This document shows positions 1-12,699 of a stretch of 64,000 nt of DNA, in pieces (position 1 is the first letter of the stretch; each line of letters starts with the position of its first letter). Made by a program: the position numbers and the translations under genes. The stretch is from Nemopilema nomurai (lineage: Eukaryota; Cnidaria; Scyphozoa; Rhizostomeae; Rhizostomatidae). The stretch spans positions 210,722-274,721 of the forward strand of contig ML133433.1 of assembly GCA_003864495.1 (NCBI GenBank), read 5' to 3'. The notes beneath the pieces were generated by a model. It saw only the letters and a program-made list of their open reading frames with translations, did no database searches and was not told where the DNA came from.

Positions 1-490
1 ATAAATACGGACATAATCGTTGAATCTCAGTGATGCATAGGCAAGAAAAATATAGGGGGGGTGTGGTGGTACCCAAACCCATTAAATGTGTGTATTCTGA
101 AGATCTCCTACTGGGGTATGTTGTTTCGTTGGTTGAGATTACCTCCAGATATAACCTCCTGCTATCCTCTTGATGCAGGCTTCCTTGTTTACTGCCACAT
201 CTTGAGACCCACTTCTTTCCCATTAGAGTCCATTCCCACTGAATTGGCATAATCCTCCATTACATTCCAAAATCAGTGTCATTAGCCAGTAAGTTCTCCT
301 CTACACTGTGTCATAGTGCCATGTAAAAAGTCAGGTTTTTTCAACTCTTCTTATCACTTTACTTCATCTACCATTTCTGTTTTTGAGGCATTAGATTTAA
401 TTGTTAAAAATTTGTTGAATATTAAAGCCGACCATTGCTTGCTTATTCATTAATCTGCGATTTTTCTTTTTTCCAGAAAACCTTGAGAAG
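1..490 (+). other. Upstream region and 5' UTR of the class C GPCR gene
   Basis: No coding exon is recognisable here. A polypyrimidine tract followed by ttttccag ends at 475, 15 bases before the receptor ATG at 491. The ATG therefore probably lies near the start of an internal exon, with one or more 5' UTR exons upstream, perhaps outside the window. Small open frames here show no protein-like pattern. Confidence 0.45.
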
Positions 491-3400
491 ATGATATATT
501 TTGTACTTCTTACGATCGCTAGCACGATGGTCCTACAGTCGAAGTCGCTCACAGAGAAAGGTAAGTCGCTGTCCTCTAAACATAGCTAAACATAAGACAT
601 AGCTAATAACAAACGTCATGCCTAATGCAATGCTTAGTATTAAAGACGCCTGGGCTTTAGTTTAGCATGTGGCTTGTATCGTGGAAATTCTTTCAGGCCT
701 TGCCTCGATTCCAGTCACTTGCAAAGCGAAAACGAGGAAATTGGCCGTTTATTACTTAGGGTTGAGAACGAGACTCGATGATCAGTGATAGTCTAGCCTA
801 CTAGCTCTCGGCCACCTCTAAAGCTGACAAAAAGACCCACCCCCCCCCCCCCCCGTAATTTTTTTTTGACGAAAAGGGGCACTTTTTGCAAGGAATGAAA
901 TGAACCTTTCCTTTTAACTTTCCATTTTAGTGCCTCTTTGTAATAGACAGCTTGTTAGCACTATACACTGTAGGCCTGTAAAATGTCGGTTGATGATGAT
1001 AAAAATGCCACCACAAAAGCAACCTGAAGTTCTTTGTGGTCGGTTGAAAACTCTGAGCTAGTCCGCCGCATCTTATCATAACTCATTTCGTTCATATAAG
1101 TTCTGTGTTGTTGGGACTTCAGTCTATTTGTCAGACTTTCAACTATATGAAAATCACCGATTATGAAACGTTGAAAATGTTGGATGAGCCATGAATATCG
1201 GTGGCTATTTTCTTCTGACTTCGTTTTAGACGTCGTTAGCTCTTTAGCCGAGTTGGAATCTTCTTTATGCTGCTATCAGTAATTCTCCCGTCGTAACTGC
1301 AATCCTGGTCCTTGATTCCGCTACCATTCAAGAGATCCTCACTCTTGAAAACAAAGTTTCATTGATTTAATGATATTGATTCCAGTGCCTGTTAAAAAGA
1401 TTCCTACGATAAACGGTCTTTAATCTTGCCATTTCGTTTTAGTTTTTTGAGGAAATGTCATTTGTATGAATTATATGTCTGATTTCTCCTGCTGCAGTTT
1501 CTGCTTTACAGATAAAGATCACCCTGTACGAAAGGCAACCCCTGTTCCTTCTCGGCGGTAAACCCGTCCATTCTCTGTTGTGTGGGGTGTTTTATCGGGT
1601 TTGTACGCCCACGCAGTGCCTCCTTTCCGATTCCTTTTTGTTCTGTTTGACAATTCCCACAGATTCACCTGTCCAACTCAAAGATTTATTCTGAAATTAT
1701 TCTACGATCTCGTAGATTCTTACGCAATACTTTCTTATCTCTTCGTAATTTCCTGCGCACCTTTCTGAAGAAACTTTTTTTTCAGAAAATCACCATTTTT
1801 ACTATCTCCCACCATGTCATCGGTCTTAAATGCGACGCTCGCTGTTTAATCAATCTCTTTGTAGAACCGACTCGGTTTTTCAAAGCTCCAGGATATTTTG
1901 ACTGAATGACGTCATTCTCTATTCGCTTATATCGTTAGCCATAATGAGAAGTTTGCTTTTGCTCCATAATATTGTTCTCTGTTCGCGCTGTTTTGTACCA
2001 GCTGACGTTCCTCATTAACGGTACAACTCCTTATTCCCCTGAACTATAAATACTTTCATCGTCCTTACTCAATTCGGCTTTAGTTGATATGTAGATAACA
2101 CTGATGCTAGCTGATTCTGAAATATTTTAACTGCAAAAGAGAGTTCCCTGGATTGAGCAAAATAGACATTTTAGACAAAAACTGCCCTTTTATGTTGTTC
2201 TCTATTTCATTTTATTCGTTAGTTATCATGCTAAACTTTCTTTTCTAAAAACTTTTGAATAAGGTTATATGCCTGAGTGAAATGTTTTTAAACGCTAAGC
2301 CAATATTTTAGCAAGATTTCATATCTTATTAGTTGAACATAACATTTGAGAGATTCACTTCACAAAGCTGCGGTTGTTCCAGCATTTCACTTAATAATCT
2401 GAAATTCTAGGAAACTCAATTGCGGAGAATTCCGGAAAATCAAAGTATATCATCGGTGGATATTTTAGTGTCCACAGGAAAGGAACGTCTACCGCATGCG
2501 GGGACTTTGACCAAGAGTCTGGCATCTACTTGGTGGAAGCGATGAGGTACGCGGTGGAGCGGATCAACGCGGAGCGGTGGAAGCTGTTCAACGTGACTCT
2601 GGGCTACCGGATCGTCGACACTTGCAGTAGCATGGTGACATTAAGAAACGACATCGCGAGCATGATCCTGGACGCGCGGCTGGTGGGCGTGGTGGGTCCG
2701 GCATCGTCGGATGAGGCGGTGCTCGCGTCGTCCGCGTTCGGCATCTTTCATAAGCGGCTGATTAGCTACTCCGCCACCGCCATCGACCTCAATGACCGCG
2801 ACAAGTATTTTAACTTTTACCGCACGGTGCCCTCCGACGATAGGCAGGTACTGGCGATAAGGGACATCCTGGTGCGTTTCGGGTGGCGGTACATTTCCAC
2901 GGTCAACTCGTACGGGGACTACGGCCAGCAGGGTATCAGCCACCTCATTCGCCTGCTGCAGTTCTCCGGCGTCTGCATTGCGACCCGCAACGCGCTGCCC
3001 AAAACCCCCAACAGCTCCGAATATGACTCCGTGATTAAAAGTTTGGAAAAGGACAGAAATGCGAAAGTTGTTGTATTATTCACAACCGCTGAGGATACTC
3101 TGAGTTTGTTCCGATCCGCGAAAAGGTTGAACGTGTCGTTCGTGTGGCTCTCCAGCTCCGCGTGGACCGCTGATTTCGAGACAATCAAGGGCGTCGAAGC
3201 CATAGCAAAGGGGTCACTTCTGCTTAACTATGCCGGGATAAACAATGAACAATTCTTCAAACATTTCGGAACTTTGAAGCTTAATGATAACCGCTACAAA
3301 TGGTTTGCAGACTTTTGGGAGATCAACTTCAACTGCACCAATAGTCCTAGCGTCAACTCAAGCAAGAGAGCGTGCCGCGGCGACGAAAGTATTGCGGACG

Positions 3401-4983
3401 GCTCCTTTTATGGTCGGTATGCCGCTGCACAGGCGGTTATTGATGCCGTTAATGTCTACGCGTATGCGTTGCGGTGCACGTTCAGCTATTACTGCGCTCC
3501 AAGTGTTGGCAACGTCAAGGAATGCGCAGAAAAGCTCAGTAATCGCCAACTTTTGATCGGAACAAGGTTTTATATCAAAACATGGTCGCGTTATTGCAAA
3601 GATGTGTTTGGAAGAATTGCCTTCGATGCGAACGGCTCTTACTACCGTGACATAGAGGTCCTCAACTTTGATGGCAAGAGTTACCGATCCGTTGGGCTCT
3701 GGAAGTGGAACGCTACCAGCCATGTTGCTGATCTCCAGCTTTCGAACCATACGATCACGTGGGCGAATGAAAACGAGGGTGTGCCAGAATCAGTCTGTTC
3801 AAAGCCGTGCAAGGCAGGTTCTAGGACGATCAAGAGCAAGACAAAGGAATGTTGTTTCACGTGTCATGCCTGCAGCAGCAACGAGATTCTTGTCAACAAC
3901 ACGTGCAAGAGATGCGAGAACTTCCAACTGCCCAACTCGAACCAAACAGCCTGCACAAGACTTGCCAAGCTGCAAGTGGAAATCTCTCATTATTTGAGCA
4001 TAATTGTCATCATCGAGTCCAGCGTGGGGATCATTCTTAACTCCGTCGTTCTCTTCCTCTTCATCAAGTACAAAGACTCAAAGGTTGTCAAGTCGTCGAG
4101 TCGCGAGCTGTCCTTCTTCATGCTTGCTGGTCTGTATCTCTGCTTCATTTCGCCATGCACCTTCCTGCTGCATCCGACAATGGTTCGTTGCGGCCTTCGA
4201 CGCTTCATCTTTGGCCTAAGTCTCACTGCGTGCTACACACCTCTGATGCTGAAGACCAATCGAATTTACAGAATATTCAGCGCAGCACGGCAAATGGGCG
4301 CGATGCCATACTTGGTCAGTCCCGCGTCCCAGATCTGGATATGCTTTGGGCTGTTGGCCATCCAACTGCTTCTCTCCGTGATGTGGGTGGTAGGTGACCC
4401 CCCAGTTGTCAGTCACGTGCTGGTGAACGAGTACAAGATGGTGGCCGACTTGTGTGGTGCGGACATATTCACAATTGCGATCAATCTGGTTCCGTGTTTT
4501 TGCATGTTGGCGGTGAGCACTGTATACGCCTTCAAATCACGAAAATTCCCAAAGAACTACAACGAGGCATTCAACATCGGAGCCACAATGTATGTCAGCT
4601 GTGTTTTGTGGGCCATCTTCATACCCCTACTGCTGCTTCTGAAGGTCCAAAACGTGAATCCTTTTTCGGACATTTTCTTGATCGCAAATTTCACCAATGT
4701 CATAGGCCTGGTTTCCCTGGCCGGTTTGTTTGGACCAAAGATCTACCGACTTCACGCTTTGAAAGCAACGAAAATGCGCGAGGAGATGTACTCGTCTACT
4801 TACAACAAGACGAACAGCGTAAACAACAGCCTTGAAAACAGTATCGACATGATTGTAATGATGAAGGCAGACGAAGACAAGAAGGCAGCCCAAGTGCCAG
4901 GAGAGTCCCAATTTCCATCGTCCCAGAAATCCGTTCTTCGGGGCAAATTGGGAAGCCTTCGGAGGAGATGTTTTTCAGTCTAA
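491..4983 (+). CDS. Class C GPCR, metabotropic glutamate receptor-like (orphan ligand)
   Basis: Two coding exons, 491-560 and 2411-4983, joined in phase (tcacagagaaag|gtaagt ... ttctag|gaaactc), give about 880 residues. Exon 1 supplies a signal peptide starting MIYFVLLTIAST. The second exon carries a Venus-flytrap ligand-binding domain (about residues 30-470, with GPASS, YSAT, VPSD and GDYG motifs), a nine-cysteine-type linker starting SVCSKPC (3793), and seven membrane segments from about 3985 to 4750. The KSSSREL loop motif, TNRIYRI after TM3, PKNYNEA before TM6 and GPKIY after TM7 are class C hallmarks. It should sit in the plasma membrane and signal through G proteins. The glutamate side-chain contacts of mGluRs appear replaced (see findings), so the ligand is unknown. 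The tail is about 75 residues and Ser/Lys-rich. The start at 491 is chosen for the signal peptide; the in-frame TTG at 2530 is internal. Confidence 0.9.
561..2410 (+). other. Intron 1 of the class C GPCR gene
   Basis: A GT (gtaagt) to AG (attctag) intron of 1850 bases separates the signal-peptide exon from the main receptor exon in phase 1. It contains a C-run at about 840-854. An open frame at 1580-1768 has no protein-like features. Nothing else is recognised. Confidence 0.8.
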
Positions 4984-7600
4984 AAAGGTACTTTTCCGGA
5001 AGCATTATTTTATGAAGTTTAAGTTATGATTAGAATTGAATTGATCGAGATTAGAATTTTAATCTTTTGTGAATCTCGTCTGTCTATTTCTACAGTAAGG
5101 ATTTGTAAATTTGTGATAAGTTGTGATCGTACAGAACTCGTTCCTTTGTCTCAAGTTGAAAGCGGAATGAGGACAACTGGCTGTAACACACAGATACATG
5201 TTGATCTCTATTTTTTATTTCTGTTTTCACTTCTGTTCTCAACATGGATGCTTTAAATCGACACTGAATCATTTCTCTTGATGTGATACGGAATGATATA
5301 AAAGATGGTTGTCAATGTTTGTTATTATTTTCCGTGATGTTTACTAAAAAGTAACCTTGGCCGTGGTGAGAAAACCTGATCAATTTCTACGGGACATATG
5401 ATGAACAGCGAATAGGCCACACTGGAAATTATGTTTGACTAGAGATATTAGGGCGCACACTTTTAGGCGCAGCAAGACTTTGAAACGAGTGAAGTCGCTT
5501 TGGTGAAGTGGAAATGTTGGAAATCCAAGGGTAATTCAACAGCTGAATGTGGTTGTTGTGATGGTGCGTCGAGTTGTAACGACTGGCACTGACCTTGGCA
5601 GATAACAGATTTGGCTCGTTTAGTTTTCCATCCCATTCCTAATGTGGTAGCCCCCGTGGATGAGAGCGATCACCTCCCTTGCATGAAGCAGCGTGGTACC
5701 TTCGTAATTCCGTAATAACTGTCCCATCATTCTTCTTCTTTCTCCAAGCATGGGAATTCGCCTTCGCAACATCTGGTTTCTTTGTGACCCTTCTCACGGC
5801 CAAGAACTCGCACTACCTCGCGCTCGTATGCTCCGTTGCCTATTTTGAACCGGGGGTGGCATTTCAACAGCCGTCGGCTTTCACTTAGGGAACCTTCATT
5901 GATAATCCATTTGTTGCGTTGCATGATTTAGCCGACTTGTCAAAGACTTGCTGTCTAAGAATTTTGCAGAAAACGAAGATAGGCACAGCAATGCAGTACA
6001 CTGATTGGGTACGCATGTTGCTATGACAACGAGTATGTTTTATATCAAACCTCTCCCCCGGCTAAACCGCATGTAAAAGAACACAATCTTGCCGTTTGCG
6101 GCATAAAGGTGAAAGAGGAAGCAGCGAAAGACCGAGGCTTGACAGAGCAGCGTCTTTCCAGCATAGACTTCTTTTGAGGTATGACATAGAGTTTTTCAGA
6201 CCCTTAATTGCGCAGACCTACTCTAACAATGTTACAATTGTGATTATTGTAGGGGGTAGAAAGAAATATTTCTCGAAAAAGTTTGCTTCAGAGAATATTA
6301 AATAGAGATCTCCCTCTTCTTTTTTATGGAAAATATTTTTGAGAAAATAATCGTGAGTATTGTTTGTGTTTACGCCTTTTAAGAGCCAGGTCGAGGCACA
6401 TAAATTTATGTCTGATCTATCAATATTTAATAATTTTTACTATTAATATTTAAAAGTTTATATGAGTAGCTGTACTAATTTAATCTTATATCTACTATTT
6501 CCGTTGAATTCATTGCATTTTTGCCTAAGATCCATCAAATTAAGATGATTAAAGTTAGTAGTCAGTGGACTTTTTCTGTTAGTGACCTGCAAAAAGTTTA
6601 AACTTGTGCCTTGTCAATTTTGGGCTTAAAAATCCAGTGAATGTCTGGTCTAAGGCTATGAATTCTGTATTTTGGAGATTTTCAGGTCTTTCTTAAAGAC
6701 TTGATTTGTAGTATTGAGAAAAATGTGCCATTTGAAAGAATGAAATTGACCATGTTGCATTCTACCGATCCAATATTGCCTTGCTTTAAAAGCTGATGAC
6801 AGAATACCACCATTCTGTTTTACTTCTCCCCTCTCTCTCTTATATTTCTTTTGTTGGACCATTCTATTTCAAATTTAGCTGAGTTAAATCTGGTTTGTCC
6901 GCAACATTCAATATTTTCACCTCATGAAATCCATCGTGTATGCAACACTTTTTCTCTGATCGAAAGACACAAACCTTTCCATCAAACTGCACGAGACGTT
7001 TTTGGTGTACTGTAGCCCACTGATGTTAAATAAATAGGAAAGGTGACGGAGCGAATCAAGACTGATAATGAAAGCTAAATCTCTAACGCAAACAATTCAG
7101 ACTAGAAAACACATTGCGGCCCTTACAAAAATCCAGTTGTAAAACCCATCTCTCTGACTCCAATGACTCTCTCATTACGAAGGCAAATCACCATTGCGTT
7201 TTAATCGGTATGCAGAAAGGTTTAACAGTGCTTAATACCATATGTCATATTTGCCAGGTTTGTTGGGCCAAATAAGGCACAATATTATAAGCACCAAAAA
7301 TATCTGCATGTTTGTCAAAGTATTTATACTCATAGGTATTTGGTTTCATTAGATTTGCTTTTATCGTCCGCTGGTCTATCCGATCTATGATGTGAAAATT
7401 CACCTTCGCCTCCGAATGATCTCCGATTCAAGTTGTTTTGTAGAGAAGCGTCTGGTTTTGGGTCACCATCACTTTGCAGGCAGGAGTGGCAACAGTCTTG
7501 ATTGCCCACGCAGCACCTGAGAAAATTCTGTTCGCACTGTTGTTCACTTATCTGAATACAACGCATGAAATGGCGTGAAGTCCACTTCGCATTAACAGGG
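4984..7600. other. Intergenic region downstream of the GPCR; no gene seen
   Basis: AT-rich DNA after the receptor stop codon. The start is presumably 3' UTR, but no AATAAA occurs close to the stop; one lies near 7029, about 2 kb away. Short open frames on both strands lack domains, signal peptides or splice-supported continuations. Confidence 0.5.
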
Positions 7601-7604
7601 GTAA

Positions 7605-8058
7605 CGAATGAATGAATGAACGGGTGAGGAAAAGAATGAATGAATGAGCGAATGAATGAGCAAATGAATGAACGAATGAATAAATGAATAAATAAATGAA
7701 TCGCCAAATGAATGAACGAACGAACGAGGGAATGAATGAATGAATGAATGAACGAGTGAGTAAAAGAATGAATGAATGAGCGAATGAATGAACAAATGAA
7801 TAAATAAATGAATCGTCAAATGAATGAACGAATGAATGAATGAATGAACGAGTGAGTAAAAGAATGAATAAATGAGCGAATGAATGAGCAAATGAATGAA
7901 CGAATGAATAAATGAATAAATAAATGAATCGCCAAATGAATGAACGAATGAATGAATGAATGAATGAACGAATGAACGAGTGAGTAAAAAAATGAATAAA
8001 TGAGCGAAAGAATGAGCAGCAAATCAACGAATAAATGAATTAATGAATGAATTAATGA
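7605..8058. repeat. GAAT-type tetranucleotide array with higher-order periodicity
   Basis: About 450 bases of GAAT/GAAC/AAAT units. Marker variants of the form tcg(c/t)caaatg at about 7701, 7813 and 7929 show a longer period of about 112-116 bases over three to four copies, so blocks rather than single units were duplicated. Long reverse-strand frames of His-Ser-Phe-Ile type are translations of the repeat. Confidence 0.9.
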
Positions 8059-10540
8059 TCTCTCCGATTTTTGCAACCCATGAGCTACATGCTACCTGAA
8101 CCAAACTCAGAACTACCTGAACAACCTAGCTAATCCCGGTCTGGCATGACGTAAATCCGACTTGTGCTGCCAACTTGTGGCTTTCTACATCGCGGAAGTC
8201 ATTTTGTCACAATTGTGATCACTCTTGAGGATAATACCATACCGTGCTGCAGAATACCACAGTGAGATCTAAAGCTAGCCGAAGTACATGTTTGCCATCT
8301 CTCGGAGTCATTTTGTAATTGGCATAAAACCATTGCAAGGATGTAATTTCTCTCTTTCTTTTCTGGACAACCCTTGCCTCTCCTTTCATACTGCTGCATG
8401 CCATTAGTGGGTATTACGCTTGCGCAGAATTAACATTACCTGCCGCGAAAGCGCAGGAGCTCAATTTCCACAGAAGATATTTGGTTGTATTTCAGCTGTC
8501 ATGATTTCTTTGAAAAGATGGACTTCTATTCTTATGAACACCCTTCGCCGCTGGTAATTGAATTAATTGAAAATATAGAATTTCCGTAATTTAACGTCAT
8601 TCGCGACAACCTCTGTTTTGGTATTGTTTTAGCTTTTCCCGAAGCTTTAATGTAACATCGCCCCTATTGCAAAATGAATATGCTTCCTATACAACTAAAG
8701 TTATCTGGTGTACAACTATGAACACAAACAAAATTTTGTTAAACATTACTGAGTATTTCTTATAATTATATTCAAGAGCGATGCCACTAATGTTTCAATT
8801 TGGCAATTTCCTGTGGATTTTTTTAGAAAGAAAGTAATATGATTTGGCAAATTCAACAAAAATATCTGTTATTTTGAAATGATTTATATTACTAGAGATG
8901 GTAATTTCCATTGGCACAAAGAAAGTTATTGACTACAACAATCTTGGGAATATTAACTTCTTCTGGTGTGAAATATGTTTGGAGTTCAGAAAAAGTTTTT
9001 GACATTTAATAATTTTCATAATGAAGATTCACACGAATCTAGAGTAAGGTGCAAGTGGAATAATGGCGCTATTAGTCGGATTCGAATTATTACTTCTTTT
9101 TGTTACTTCTCCTGCTATCTATAGATTGGCCTTTATCTCTTTGTACCTACTAAAAAGCTTGGAGGCTTCTCTTGTTTTATATCATTACTCTCGTGAAAAA
9201 AGCCTAATCTATTTATGAGTCCTTGGCTAATCCGGTTTGTTTAACCTCTCTGCAGGACAAATGCACTAAATTCCCGACAGTTTCTAACAACCTATATTCG
9301 GCTGCTAACTTGCCTGCTGAAGGCACTATTCACATCAAAGCTCACTGTTCGCGAAGCTTTTCTTCCTGCCAAGAGCAGACATTCGAAAGCAGACCAAAAA
9401 CACGTGGAGACTCATGTGTAGGATGGTGGACTCGTGGAGACTATTGTTGATACAAATGATTAACTCTAAACCGAGTTTCAAAATTTTCTTTAAACAACGA
9501 ATGAAATTATTCCACGTCGAGTAAGTCTGAGTTTTCAGATGGAGACACCTATCAAATTGATTTCGTCTATCATTCAAACAATTAAGTACTAGAACAGGAC
9601 TTTTCTTTAGCCTTTTCTTTATTACGCGAATCATTACGGAAGGTTTCAAGACTGTTTGCTGAAGGAATGATTCTGTTACGTCGAAGACTACTTGCATCAA
9701 TCCAAGACGATGATAATGTTGTCTATCGACTGAATAACGTCAAGTTGGAGGATCGTTTCTTTTCCATCTGCACTAGAACATATTTGAACATTTTCTGAAA
9801 CAAACCTTACCAAATTGGCAAATCACTTGATCACTAGATCACTAGATCACTAGATCACTAGATCACTAGATTCTAATCAAGTCACTGATTCACCGACTTA
9901 CGGAATGCCATGGATGTCACTGAATCTTCGAGTCACCAAATCTTAATCAAATCATCGAATTATCACTCGAAAAAGCATGTCAGTTGATCATATTAGCCAA
10001 CCATCAATTTATATGTCTCTATCAAATTGACTTCTTATTCAAAATCAATTTACTTTCGAGTTTATCTTTTGTTTATCGTCAAAGATTAAAACGTTTAGTT
10101 CCAGTATATGCTGCCCAAAACTTCCTTGTTAATGTGAAAAGAGCTTGTCTCCTTTGATGCTCATGTTAATTAGAGATTAATTCGTAGGAGCCACAGAATG
10201 GAGCTCAAATGCCAAATAGTTTTGCTTGCGAATCATCTTGCATTTAGGTTCTGTTCTTTTTTCGTCTAAAGGAAGTGTTAATCAGTGTAAACATGAGTTC
10301 GGCCTTTTTAGGATAAATACGCGAACTTTGTTTACTGAGTGTGCTAATGAAGGCAGCATATTAAAGGTAGCTTGGAAATTAGTTTGATCTTGTTATTTAG
10401 CACGCGTGGAGCAGGGATCGAAGTTTGAATCGGGGCAAACATAGGCCTATCCGGTCTTCATACACAACTGTCCGCCTCGGAAACAAACCCGTTCTCTAAA
10501 TATTTGTACCCGGCTTGTCGCCCAGTCCCTTTTTCGTTTT
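8059..10540. other. Intergenic region, no gene seen
   Basis: AT-rich sequence with only short, featureless open frames on both strands (for example at 9223-9450 and 9335-9700). The only structured element is the short octamer repeat near 9830. Confidence 0.45.
9829..9871. repeat. Octamer tandem repeat (gatcacta)n
   Basis: About five perfect copies of an 8-base unit gatcacta, followed by degenerate tcactgattcac-like derivatives up to about 9965. It is a simple microsatellite. Confidence 0.85.
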
Positions 10541-10547
10541 CGATGTG

Positions 10548-10555
10548 TATAAATA
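10548..10555 (+). promoter_or_regulatory. TATA box of the small secreted protein gene
   Basis: TATAAATA lies about 30 bases upstream of a plausible start site around 10578-10585. A candidate non-coding first exon follows, ending at a GTAAGA donor at 10667 or a GTAAGAAAG donor at 10679. The next good acceptor is at 11757, just before the coding ATG. The match of TATA, donor and acceptor supports one promoter, but no transcript confirms it. Confidence 0.55.
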
Positions 10556-11766
10556 AGTGGATGTCCGTGAACAACGAGCATTCACTGAGCTGAGAACGAG
10601 TGAGAGAACGGTTTAAAGCCTTGGGGTCAAGGACTCAGATAGATATCAGCAATCGAAGATCAACCTGTAAGAAGAGTGGTAAGAAAGTAGCGCATTATTG
10701 CAGTGAGAGAACATTTCATCATGCAAGATGCTGCTTCATGTTTATCATAGTTCTGCTTAGCACCACCGTCATCACTGCTGGTGAAACCTTTTTGAAGATA
10801 TTTATATGGTCTTTGATTTCGGGCTTGATTTTGTAACAAGCTTTGTTTTATTGATAAGATTGATTAGTTCTATAAAGCAAACGCAATGTCCATACAAAAT
10901 TTTTGTAAACATATATCTCATTTGAGTTCATTATGTATTTCAATGTTAATGTATTTTCAACGGAATGTAGAAAAAGGAAAGGAAGACATAGAACATTTCT
11001 ATTTTCTATTACCACTTTTATTAAAATAATTTCTTTCAAAAAGCCCTTTGTAATGATATTCATAGTAAAATTAGAATTGACATTACAACATTAATTATTG
11101 ACTTTGGCTACTATCTTTTTCTATTATGCTTTTAATGGGTGTTGTTCCTCTTAAATCCAATGCTTCTATTGATGCTCCAATGATTAGCTTCTATTTGAAG
11201 TGATTCGTTGAAACGGCTAAAGTAGATTCACAAAGTAGGCATTTAGAGAAGAGAAGATGACCACAGTATCAGAGTGTTTGTTTTATCATCATACCTCCAA
11301 TCAGATGCGGATTGGAATGAATGTTCTTATATCTACTTGAAGTTTTTCAACGTATGATATGTCGACAATGCTAGCAGACAGTATTCTGTCTAGCGAGTTA
11401 AAAAGGAGAAGAAAAACATAATGGGCAATGGCATTAACAGGAATAAAAAATTGCATTCGTAGCATAGAATTTTGCAAGTTGGGCGCCATTTTGAGATGAA
11501 AAGATGTACAGTTTCTGGGTTACCGACGATTCGATTATTGTAGACTTGTAAAGTTTCATTTGATGCTTTAACAAGAATGCGATAAATGTGGCGCATTCTT
11601 TACTTTGGGTTCTGATGTTGCTCAGAAAACACCCTTCCTTGGAAGCATTTTCATCATAAAGATCAAAACTTTTCGAACGATTCGGACAATGTAGTCAGGA
11701 AATTTCCTTGTTCAATCACATTATTTTCTTCTTATTTCATTGCATTTTCTCCTTCAGAATAGCAAA

Positions 11767-12578
11767 ATGGTGTCAAAGCGCATGCTTATGGGATTGGTCA
11801 CGTGTGTGCTCGTAATCTCGTCATATGCAGATGCCTTCATTTCAATTGGCGGTTTGCCATACCCAGGACCGACTGCAGGTCCTTTTTCGGTACGTAACCC
11901 CGGCTCTGCGTTCTGTCGCTGGCTTTGAAATCCACATACAGCCTCGAATTCAAATGCGTTGAATTATCTTATGTCTTGTCAATTAGCCTATAATATTTAT
12001 ATTGCAGTTTGCGATGCAAAGTGATTATTTTATTCAATACAATGTAAGTGATAAAGTACAGTGTAACAGAGAAAATACCATAGTTTGTTTTTGCTAAATG
12101 GAAATCGGTTTTCTGCGAAAATTGATCAAAATATAAAAATGCTTTCTTGCAACTTTTGCAATTTCTATAAAAACTGCGATGGCTTAATCCGCTTGTTATA
12201 ATAATTTTCGCAAAAAAATTATTGATGGCAAAAAATATGTCAATAAGGTTTTGGCTGAAGTACGGGTTCCGCCTTTACACCCAATCTGATGCTGTTAGCT
12301 TTCGTAAGCAATGTGGCTGAAATTGGTGTTCTCTGTAATAATTGCATGTTTTTTGTCATCCATCTTCTCTAACAGAGTACTCGAGTACTAACTCATGCAT
12401 AGTCTCTAACTACCGATCGTCTTTCCAGAATACAATGAAGGAAGTGTGTAGAGTTTTGGATGCTAAATGCCTACAGCTCTGTGCTTCATTGGACCTTAAC
12501 TATTGGAGCTGTTATAAGCTCCACTTGGACGCAAAGAGGACCAAACCAAAGCAAGATTCGCTGGAACTTGGCTACTGA
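11767..12578 (+). CDS. Small secreted four-cysteine protein (unrecognised)
   Basis: Two coding exons, 11767-11889 and 12429-12578, meet in phase 0 (cctttttcg|gtacgt ... ctttccag|aatacaatg) and give 90 residues. Residues 1-23 (MVSKRMLMGLVTCVLVISSY, then ADA) form a clear signal peptide. A short proline/glycine segment (GGLPYPGPTAGP) follows, then a cysteine core C-x6-C-x3-C-x9-C, and a charged tail with an internal Lys-Arg. The gene has a TATA box at 10548, a likely 5' UTR exon with a 1.1-kb intron, an acceptor 9 bases before the ATG, and an AATAAA at 12683. I do not recognise the family. It is too small for an enzyme and could be an extracellular peptide or precursor. Function is not assigned. 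Confidence 0.7.
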
Positions 12579-12682
12579 TATGCAGATTCGCTTATAGTTT
12601 AACTCAAGCACATTGTACGTTCAATTTTAACCTAGATCAAAACTGAAATAGCAATTGTTGTTAGACACTCTTCTTGTGTTTT

Positions 12683-12688
12683 AATAAA
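12683..12688 (+). terminator. Polyadenylation signal of the small secreted protein gene
   Basis: AATAAA 105 bases after the TGA at 12576-12578, a normal spacing for a short 3' UTR. Confidence 0.6.
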
Positions 12689-12699
12689 AAGGTGAAGTT

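Noticed and set aside
7330..8076. Overlapping reverse-strand frames rich in His-Ser-Phe-Ile
   Set aside because: They are translations of the GAAT-type repeat in several frames at once; no non-repeat domain.
10600..10836. Possible signal-peptide exon (CCFMFIIVLLSTTVITAG) in the small secreted gene
   Set aside because: Its donor phase does not join the 11758 exon without a stop; the downstream exon has its own better signal peptide.
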